This document shows, one piece after another, positions 43,067 through 48,716 of a DNA stretch of 48,716 nt. The position numbers and the translations under genes are program-made. The number at the start of each line of letters is the position of its first letter. Within the stretch, counting starts at the first letter, position 1. Source of the stretch: JBHJGU01 sp050331475 (GTDB lineage: Bacteria > Pseudomonadota > Alphaproteobacteria > Caulobacterales > Maricaulaceae); NCBI GenBank assembly GCA_050331475.1, contig JBHJGU010000075.1, forward strand, positions 1 through 48,716, given 5' to 3'. Below the pieces are notes generated by a model, which did not search any database, was not told the DNA's origin, and was given only the letters and a program-made list of their open reading frames with translations.

Positions 43067-43674
43067 GCGAGTAACGCTTGGGTCCGGTTATTGGCGCCGA
43101 GTTTTCGAAAAATCGCCGTCATGTGCGCTTTCACCGTCGCTTCGGAAATGCCCATTTCAAACGCGATTTGCTTGTTTAAAAGCCCGTCGGCCAAGAACGC
43201 GAGCACCCGCCGCTGAGCTTGGGTGAGATCAGCCACTCGGCGCGCCATGGTGGTGTGCGCATCGTCCGGCGCAGCCTCGACGGTCGGAAACCAGCTCTGC
43301 CCGTTAAGGACCGCGCTGAGCGCGTCCTTCATATCCGACAGCCCAACGCTTTTGGGCAGATACCCTCGCGCGCCGAGCGCGCGCGCCTGGGCGTAGGCCT
43401 GCTCACATTCCGTCGCTGAGACGACGACAACGGCGAGACCGGGGCTCAGCGCCACCAATCGGCTTAAGCCGTCAAAGCCGCGCGCATCCGACAGGTTAAG
43501 GTCAAGCAACACTAAATCCGCGGGCTCTTCGCCGAGCGCCGTTTCCGCGGCCGCCAAACTCGCAACCTGGTGGGTTCGCGCTTCACCTGACTGACAGAGC
43601 ACAAGCGCTGTCTCCAGGGCGTCGCGAAACAGCGGATGATCGTCGACGATGAGTACGCGGGGCTGAGCCGCCAT
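43024..43674 (-). CDS. crbR: LuxR/NarL-family response regulator (CrbR-like)
   Basis: A 216-residue regulator. The receiver domain (VLIVDDHPLFRDA at 7-19, phospho-Asp in LVLLDLNLSD at ~58, Lys in YLPKSV) is followed by a LuxR helix-turn-helix (LTQAQRRVLAFLADGLLNKQ and EATVKAHMTAIFRKLGANNR). It is the expected partner of the adjacent hybrid kinase and the likely activator of the porin-acs operon that starts ~175 bases away in the opposite direction. The 3' end overlaps the kinase gene, so both were probably selected as a unit. Confidence 0.9.
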   Translation of the reverse strand: MAAQPRVLIVDDHPLFRDALETALVLCQSGEARTHQVASLAAAETALGEEPADLVLLDLNLSDARGFDGLSRLVALSPGLAVVVVSATECEQAYAQARALGARGYLPKSVGLSDMKDALSAVLNGQSWFPTVEAAPDDAHTTMARRVADLTQAQRRVLAFLADGLLNKQIAFEMGISEATVKAHMTAIFRKLGANNRTQALLAYKTATTLDEPSPA

Positions 43675-43784
43675 CCTAACGCCTTTCCTCTGTATGTTCT
43701 GGTCTTCGCCAGTTTTATGCTGTCAGCGTACCCTAATCTCCGTACCTGTCCACTTTTATTTTCGACGTTCGTCGTAGGGCCAAT

Positions 43785-43795
43785 GGCTAATAGCC
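43785..43795. promoter_or_regulatory. Palindrome in the crbR/porin divergent region, candidate regulator site
   Basis: ggcta-a-tagcc is a perfect 11-base palindrome, nested next to another (gcca-a-tggc at 43780-43788) about 60 bases upstream of the porin start. Its position between the divergent crbR and porin-acs genes suits a CrbR site. Only the symmetry is observed. Confidence 0.35.
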
Positions 43796-43848
43796 CCATA
43801 GCTTAAACCCTCGGATACTTAGACAAAATAAGATCTGGGGAGGAAAAT

Positions 43849-45195
43849 ATGGGGTGCGTGTCGAAATTAGCTCTGTGTTCGTCGGTTTTTATCTGTTGGA
43901 CCGGGTTTGCCTCAGCTCAGGACGCCGAACTGGAGGAGCGCGTGCGCGTGCTCGAAGACTTGGTGCGTGCGCTCGCCGAGGAACTCGAGCTTGAGCGCGC
44001 CGACATCGCTCGGCTCGAATCCGAAACCCAAGTGATGGTCGAAGAACTCACCCAATCCATGGAGGCGGAGGTTGAAGCGGTCACCGCCGCGGTCACGCCG
44101 GGCAATGATGGCTTTCGGGTCGGTGACGTGCGCATCGCCTTTGGCGGCTTGATCGATCTCGACGTGCACGTTTCGGAGTTTTCCGACGGAGCGGTGCCTT
44201 CCGGATCGGTCGCGCGGGACTTCTATATCCCCAGCCTAACGCCGGTGGGCGGGGCATCAAGCGAGGTGCTCACCGATTTCACCTCCCAAGCGTCGCGGTT
44301 TTTCCTGCGGGCGGATCGCACGACCGGAGGCCACCGGGTCGCCGCTAATCTGGAGCTTGACTTCCTGCTGTCCGCTCAAGGCACAGAGACGGTGTCGAAC
44401 AGTTTCGCGCCGCGCCTTCGGCTCGGGTATTTCGACTTCGACAATTATCGGTTCGGCCAAGATTGGACGACCTTCCAAAACACCTCCGCCATTCCGGAAA
44501 GCGCAAGCTTCCTTGTGGCGTCAGACGGCATGGTGTTCGTTCGCCAACCCGTCGCGCGCGCGCCGTTCGGCGGATTTCAGATCGCTGTAGAGAACGGGGA
44601 CACCACCGTCACCACCCCCGCCGGCGGGCGCATTGAGGCGGACGAGCAATTCGTCCCCGACCTTATCGCGCGATACAATTGGAGGGGCGACTTCGGCAAT
44701 GTGTCCTTCGGCGGCATATTGCGCCAATTGCGCGGCGAGGTGCCCGGCGTCATCGACGACGACTCGGCAGTGGGCTGGGGCCTAAGCGCCTCGGGCCGGA
44801 TCAACACCCCCACCGGCGGCGATGTGCGGTTCAACGTGGTCGGCGGCGAGGGGGTCGGCCGCTATGTGGGTCTGAACGCCATCGCTGGCGCCTTCGTCAG
44901 CCCCGCCGGGCAGTTGGACCCCATTCCGCTTGTCGGCGGTTTCTTGGCCTTGCGCCAACCGCTCGCGGGAAGTTGGCGGTTTAACGTCGGCTATTCGGGC
45001 CTGTTCGCGGACAATCCCGAACTGGTTCCCGGCTCTGTGACCCAAAATGTCCAATCCGCGTTTCTTTCGGTGCTGACAGATCTCGCCCCGCGGGTCACCG
45101 TAGGCGGGGAGCTGCTGTTTGGTCGCCGGGAGTTGGGCGATGACGAAGCCGGCGATTTAATGCGGTTCACCTTCTCGACCAAGTACGCGTTTTAA
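43849..45195 (+). CDS. DcaP-like trimeric outer-membrane porin
   Basis: A 448-residue outer-membrane protein. It has a signal peptide (VSKLALCSSVFICWTGFASA, cleavage near 23), then a periplasmic coiled coil (LEERVRVLEDLVRALAEELE, 27-46, continuing to ~80) and a beta-barrel with alternating amphipathic strands ending in the outer-membrane signature Tyr-Ala-Phe (STKYAF). A coiled-coil N-terminus plus barrel is characteristic of DcaP-type channels for small organic acids. The AGGA-type site before the ATG is good. The gene ends 20 bases before acs and probably forms an operon with it, giving outer-membrane entry for acetate or related acids. Confidence 0.8.
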   Translation: MGCVSKLALCSSVFICWTGFASAQDAELEERVRVLEDLVRALAEELELERADIARLESETQVMVEELTQSMEAEVEAVTAAVTPGNDGFRVGDVRIAFGGLIDLDVHVSEFSDGAVPSGSVARDFYIPSLTPVGGASSEVLTDFTSQASRFFLRADRTTGGHRVAANLELDFLLSAQGTETVSNSFAPRLRLGYFDFDNYRFGQDWTTFQNTSAIPESASFLVASDGMVFVRQPVARAPFGGFQIAVENGDTTVTTPAGGRIEADEQFVPDLIARYNWRGDFGNVSFGGILRQLRGEVPGVIDDDSAVGWGLSASGRINTPTGGDVRFNVVGGEGVGRYVGLNAIAGAFVSPAGQLDPIPLVGGFLALRQPLAGSWRFNVGYSGLFADNPELVPGSVTQNVQSAFLSVLTDLAPRVTVGGELLFGRRELGDDEAGDLMRFTFSTKYAF

Positions 45196-45215
45196 CTCGA
45201 AACAGGGAGGCGGCG

Positions 45216-47174
45216 ATGAGCGACGCAAAAACAACAGCACTGGCCACAGTTTACCCGGTGCCCACCGCGTTTGAAGCCGAAACGGATATTAACGAGGCGC
45301 GTTACAAGAAGCTCTACGCCCAGTCGGTGTGTGATCCGGAGGCGTTTTGGGCCGAACAAGCCCGCCGGCTCGATTGGATGACCCCGTTCACTAAAGTCAA
45401 AAACGTCTCTTGGGACCCCGACAATCTCTACATCAAATGGTTCGAAGACGGCGAGTTGAACGTGTCGGCCAATTGCCTGGACCGACATTTGGCGACCAAA
45501 GGCGATCAACCCGCGATTATCTGGGAAGGCGACGATCCGAACAGCTCAGAGACGATCACCTACCGGGTGCTGCATGAGCGGGTCTGCCGGTTCGCCAATG
45601 TTTTAAAGAAGCTCGGCGTGAAAAAGGGCGACCGGGTCACGCTTTACCTGCCCATGATCCCGCAAGCGGCCGTCGCGATGCTGGCTTGCACCCGGATCGG
45701 CGCAGTCCATTCCATCGTGTTCGGTGGCTTCTCGCCGGAGGCTCTGGCGGGTCGGATCAATGACTGTAATTCAAAGCTGGTGATCACATGCGATGAGAGC
45801 CGGCGCGGCGGCAAAGCGGTGCCGCTGAAGAAAAACGTCGACGCCGCGCTCAAGCACGCCTTAGGCGTCGAAGATGTGCTGGTGATCGAAAACACCGGCG
45901 GCGAGGTCCCTATGAAAGGTGACCGGGACCATTGGTGGCACGAAGTCGCCGCCGGGGTCGATGAAGACTGCCCGCCCGAGCCGATGAACGCCGAAGATCC
46001 ACTGTTTATCCTTTACACCTCGGGCTCAACTGGCAAGCCTAAAGGCGTGTTACACACAACGGGCGGCTATCTGCTTTGGGCGTCTTACACCCATGAATGC
46101 GTGTTCGACTTGAAACCTGATGATGTCTATTGGTGCACTGCTGATATCGGCTGGGTCACCGGGCACACCTATATCGTTTATGGCCCACTGGCGAACGGCG
46201 CGCGCACGGTGATGTTCGAAGGGGTGCCCAGCTATCCCGACGCCTCGCGCTTCTGGCAGGTGGTGGACAAGCATGCGGTGACCATCTTCTACACTGCGCC
46301 CACGGCGATCCGCGCCCTCATGCGCGAAGGTGAGGAACCGGTGAAAAAGACCTCGCGGAAGTCCTTACGGCTTTTGGGGTCTGTGGGCGAGCCGATTAAT
46401 CCCGAGGCGTGGGAATGGTATCACCGGGTCGTGGGCGAGGAGCGCTGCCCGATCGTTGACACCTGGTGGCAGACCGAAACCGGCGGCGCCATGATCACCC
46501 CGCTACCGGGCGCGACGGCGCTGAAACCAGGCTCCGCCACCCGGCCGTTCTTTGGGGTCCAGCCCCAGCTCGTCGATGCGGAAGGCGGCGTGCTGGAAGG
46601 CGCCACCGACGGTAATCTGGTGATTGCGGACAGTTGGCCGGGCCAAATGCGCACGGTCTATGGCGACCATAAACGCTTTGTGGAGACGTATTTTACGACC
46701 TATCCGGGGAAATACTTCACCGGCGACGGCTGTCGGCGTGATGCGGACGGTTATTACTGGATCACCGGCCGGGTGGACGACGTCATCAACGTGTCAGGCC
46801 ACCGTATGGGCACGGCCGAGATCGAAAGCGCGCTGGTCGCCCATGACAGCGTATCCGAAGCCGCCGTGGTGGGCTGTCCCCATGATGTGAAGGGCCAAGG
46901 CATTTACGCCTATGTCACCTTGATCGCCGGGGTGGAGCCGACCGAGGAGTTGCGCAAAGGCCTCACCAAATGGGTGCGTGCGGAGATCGGCCCGATCGCC
47001 ACCCCGGACTTTATTCAGTTCGCCCCCGGCCTGCCGAAGACGCGTTCGGGCAAGATCATGCGCCGGATCCTGCGCAAGATTGGCGAGAATAGCTTCGACA
47101 ATCTGGGCGACACCTCCACCCTGGCGGAGCCGGAAGTCGTTGACGATCTGATCGCCAACCGCATGAACCGCTAA
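45216..47174 (+). CDS. acs: Acetyl-coenzyme A synthetase
   Basis: Activates acetate to acetyl-CoA via acetyl-AMP. The 652-residue enzyme has the AMP-binding signature YTSGSTGKPKGVLHT (~267-281), WWQTETGG, the hinge and C-terminal domain motif ITGRVDDVINVSGHRMGTAE, and the catalytic, acetylation-controlled Lys613 in TRSGKIMRR. The length equals that of typical Acs proteins. GGGAGG precedes the ATG. It follows the porin gene and is followed by a strong terminator. Control by the adjacent CrbS/CrbR pair is expected from the known systems in Vibrio and Pseudomonas. Confidence 0.97.
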   Translation: MSDAKTTALATVYPVPTAFEAETDINEARYKKLYAQSVCDPEAFWAEQARRLDWMTPFTKVKNVSWDPDNLYIKWFEDGELNVSANCLDRHLATKGDQPAIIWEGDDPNSSETITYRVLHERVCRFANVLKKLGVKKGDRVTLYLPMIPQAAVAMLACTRIGAVHSIVFGGFSPEALAGRINDCNSKLVITCDESRRGGKAVPLKKNVDAALKHALGVEDVLVIENTGGEVPMKGDRDHWWHEVAAGVDEDCPPEPMNAEDPLFILYTSGSTGKPKGVLHTTGGYLLWASYTHECVFDLKPDDVYWCTADIGWVTGHTYIVYGPLANGARTVMFEGVPSYPDASRFWQVVDKHAVTIFYTAPTAIRALMREGEEPVKKTSRKSLRLLGSVGEPINPEAWEWYHRVVGEERCPIVDTWWQTETGGAMITPLPGATALKPGSATRPFFGVQPQLVDAEGGVLEGATDGNLVIADSWPGQMRTVYGDHKRFVETYFTTYPGKYFTGDGCRRDADGYYWITGRVDDVINVSGHRMGTAEIESALVAHDSVSEAAVVGCPHDVKGQGIYAYVTLIAGVEPTEELRKGLTKWVRAEIGPIATPDFIQFAPGLPKTRSGKIMRRILRKIGENSFDNLGDTSTLAEPEVVDDLIANRMNR

Positions 47175-47202
47175 CGTCTCCTCCCCTGGGATCCGATCTC
47201 AG

Positions 47203-47236
47203 CCCCCGTCGCGCGCCGCGGCGGGGGTGTTTTTTT
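47203..47236 (+). terminator. Rho-independent terminator of the porin-acs operon
   Basis: An 11-base GC-rich stem with one G-T pair (cccccgtcgcg at 47203-47213, cgcggcggggg at 47217-47227) and a 3-base loop is followed by tg and seven T residues. It starts ~30 bases after the acs stop codon. Confidence 0.92.
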
Positions 47237-47295
47237 GAGGGAGGGAAGCGCCATTGTACGGTGAGCGTTGTCCTCCTCCGTCGGCTGCGCCGACA

Positions 47296-47365
47296 CCTCC
47301 CCCGTGAACGGGGGAGGAAACCCCAAGGCGCAACAGATTTTTCCTCCCCCGTGAAACGGGGGAGG
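47296..47365. repeat. Two copies of an intergenic palindrome (CCTCCCCCGTgaACGGGGGAGG type)
   Basis: Near-identical palindromes lie at 47296-47317 and 47343-47365, embedded in a longer repeat that continues as ggtggcccgcagggccggaggggg. I recognise this as a class of dispersed intergenic palindromic repeat common in alphaproteobacteria. They can form strong hairpins in either strand. No gene is present between 47237 and 47638. Confidence 0.7.
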
Positions 47366-47450
47366 TGGCCCGCAGGGCCGGAGGGGGCTCCCACCTCTTG
47401 CCACGGCCGCATTCAACGTCATTGCGCGGCGGGTTGAAGACCGAGCCGCT

Positions 47451-47531
47451 CATCCCAGCGAAAGCTGGGATCCAGAAGAATCCAGGCGCAACGGTTGCCT
47501 GGGATCCCGCTTGCGCTGGAACGAACGGGAT
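47451..47531. repeat. Second type of dispersed intergenic repeat (TCATCCCAGCgaaAGCTGGGATCC type)
   Basis: catcccagcgaaagctgggatcc (47451-47473) is a palindrome. About 25 bases later an imperfect mirrored copy follows (gcctgggatcccgcttgcgctgg, 47497-47519). This mosaic arrangement is typical of short mobile-like repeats found between genes in many proteobacteria. Their role is unknown. Confidence 0.65.
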
Positions 47532-47559
47532 TGAGGTGAGCGCACTTTTCGATTCCTCG

Positions 47560-47579
47560 CCCCGGCCGCAGAGCCGGGG
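47560..47579 (+). repeat. GC-rich hairpin upstream of the last gene
   Basis: ccccggc (47560-47566) and gccgggg (47573-47579) pair with a 6-base loop ~60 bases upstream of the last gene. It is probably another dispersed palindrome. It could also influence expression of that gene. Confidence 0.45.
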
Positions 47580-47638
47580 CCCTATAGGTCCACGCGCAAC
47601 CCTTGTTATAAGCGGACGGGGAAGCGCGGGGGCACAGC

Positions 47639-48667
47639 ATGCAAAACCCGGTGGCGGGCGCGGCGGGCCAGGAAGTGGTCAAGCGCATCGGCTGGCTCGC
47701 GGACGCGGTCGGCGAGCCCTGGGCGAGTTTGATTTGGCTGATAATCTGGGCGCTGAGCGCGCTATATGTCATTTTGGCGGGTTATTACGCCTTGGTGTTA
47801 GGCTATGGCGGGCACGAGAACGCTCATGCCCGCCGCCGTTATGACGGATTGCGCGCGCTTTTGAGGGATGGCGGTCGGCCGGTGGCGTATTACCGGCGTT
47901 GGGTCAGCGGTGGCCTGGACCAGGTCGATCGGTTTTTCGAGGGCGAGGCTTTGGCGCATCGTCCAAAGCGGCAAAATTGGACCCACCGTCTCTTCGGCCT
48001 TGCGGACACGCCGCCGATTTGGACGCCATGGGCGTTTGATCGGTGCCTATTGCTGGCGGTCGCCTATCCCGTCTTGACGGTCGTCTTCATGTGGGTCGGG
48101 CTTGGCGAGCTCGACGCGGTCGGCCGCTCATTCGGACTCGCGACTGATCTCAGCGTCGGGGACCGCACTTTGGCCGCGGGCGGCGTGCTCACCGCCGGCT
48201 GCGGGATGTGGCTGCTGTCGGGCCGCGCGTCGGCCTGGCGCCGCTATCTTGGCGTCATCCTGTTGACGGGCGGCGGTTTCGCTGTCGCTGTCGCTGGCGC
48301 TTTCGCTTTCGCTTTAGCTGTCGCTGTAGCTTTCTCTGTCGGTTTAGGTGTGGGTTGCGCTGTTGGTTTCGGTGTAGGTGTCGCTGTCGCTGTCGCTTTC
48401 GCTCGCACTGTCGCTGGCGCTGGCGCTGTCGCTGTCGCTGTCGCGATTTTAATTTCGAGTGACGACAAATCTGCGGCGGTGGAGCGTCAATCCCGCCGAT
48501 TGTCGCTAATCTTGGCGATCGTGTTCGGGTTGGCCGGCGCTGCGGTCGTGCTGACCCCGCGATTTTTCGCAGGCGGACTAGGTCATGGATCTGTAATTTG
48601 CATTGCTTTGGCGGCGGTCTGTCGAGGGTTTCACGGATCTGTTCGCACTCATCTGCCGACCCGATAG
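47639..48667 (+). CDS. Membrane protein with a hexanucleotide-encoded Ala/Val/Phe/Gly-rich core
   Basis: A 342-residue protein of unknown function. There is a hydrophobic helix near the N-terminus (LIWLIIWALSALYVILAGYY, 31-50), a cytoplasmic-looking basic region (~60-125), two further helices (~135-155, ~178-192) and then a 55-residue, extremely hydrophobic low-complexity stretch (~215-270) in which every second residue is Ala or Gly. A last helix follows (LSLILAIVFGLAGAAVVL). The low-complexity part is encoded by the simple-sequence tract at 48281-48442. The final ~35 residues are less hydrophobic and basic and may reflect a changed reading frame. No domain is recognised. A short GGGG stretch lies before the ATG. 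Nothing nearby suggests a partner. Confidence 0.65.
   Translation: MQNPVAGAAGQEVVKRIGWLADAVGEPWASLIWLIIWALSALYVILAGYYALVLGYGGHENAHARRRYDGLRALLRDGGRPVAYYRRWVSGGLDQVDRFFEGEALAHRPKRQNWTHRLFGLADTPPIWTPWAFDRCLLLAVAYPVLTVVFMWVGLGELDAVGRSFGLATDLSVGDRTLAAGGVLTAGCGMWLLSGRASAWRRYLGVILLTGGGFAVAVAGAFAFALAVAVAFSVGLGVGCAVGFGVGVAVAVAFARTVAGAGAVAVAVAILISSDDKSAAVERQSRRLSLILAIVFGLAGAAVVLTPRFFAGGLGHGSVICIALAAVCRGFHGSVRTHLPTR
48281..48442 (+). repeat. Hexanucleotide simple-sequence tract, 27 units of GCTGTC-like repeats
   Basis: Reading in frame from 48281, 27 consecutive 6-base units of the form G-C/G-T-x-x-C occur: mostly gctgtc (9 exact copies), gctttc and gctggc, with degenerate variants such as ggtgta in the middle. 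Each unit encodes Ala/Gly plus Val, Phe or Gly. Slippage would add or remove two residues without a frameshift. Confidence 0.9.
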
Positions 48668-48716
48668 GGGGGCAGCGGTGCTTTGTTGGGTCTCACAAGG
48701 CCGAACGGTGCAATGA

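Noticed and set aside
48281..48442. Phase-variable on/off switch through slippage
   Set aside because: The unit is six bases, so gain or loss keeps the reading frame. Only length variation is possible by this route.

Overview
The window looks like a chromosomal segment of a free-living, GC-rich Gram-negative bacterium, most likely a marine alphaproteobacterium of the Caulobacterales/Maricaulales/Parvularculales type. This is inferred from gene content (TonB receptor with sugar symporter, CrbS/CrbR, DcaP-type porin, class I PHA synthase, alphaproteobacterial intergenic palindromes) and from strong GC3 codon bias. No rRNA, tRNA or CRISPR array was found.

Region 1 (1-7202) is an accessory island with AT-richer stretches. 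It starts inside the 3' end of an IS3-family element whose right end (about 140) has cut off the N-terminus of a HipA-type kinase. It then carries a large TPR-repeat protein, an AT-rich non-coding stretch with short direct repeats, a conserved hypothetical protein and an AbiEi/AbiEii toxin-antitoxin pair with a clear palindromic operator. It ends at a second, unrelated IS3 remnant (7030-7202).

Region 2 (7224-21125) is carbon catabolism. A glpD-glpK operon handles glycerol. A TonB receptor and a divergent sugar symporter/GH13 alpha-glucosidase/LacI regulator operon form an alpha-glucoside utilisation locus, with two LacI-type operators in the divergent promoter region. An IS1595-type fragment, a secreted S9 peptidase and a GNAT acetyltransferase follow.

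Region 3 (21223-29142, minus strand) is a tightly overlapped five-gene operon: P-type cation ATPase, FabI, PHA synthase, MaoC-phosphotransacylase and acetate kinase. It links acyl-CoA/acyl-phosphate metabolism, polyester synthesis and ion transport.

Region 4 (29275-33595, minus strand) is an export cassette: an ABC-exporter-like protein, an HlyD adaptor and a TolC-type channel. The nucleotide-binding domain of the ABC protein has lost almost every catalytic motif while keeping its fold-level pattern. This is the most unusual thing in the window.

Region 5 (33740-37222) is proline biosynthesis: proC-proA divergent from proB. Region 6 (37355-47174) is an acetate-uptake module: a small DUF4212 subunit with an ActP-like symporter, the hybrid kinase CrbS, the LuxR-type regulator CrbR, a DcaP-like porin and acetyl-CoA synthetase. 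The end of the window holds intergenic palindromic repeats and a membrane protein whose hydrophobic core is encoded by 27 consecutive hexanucleotide units.
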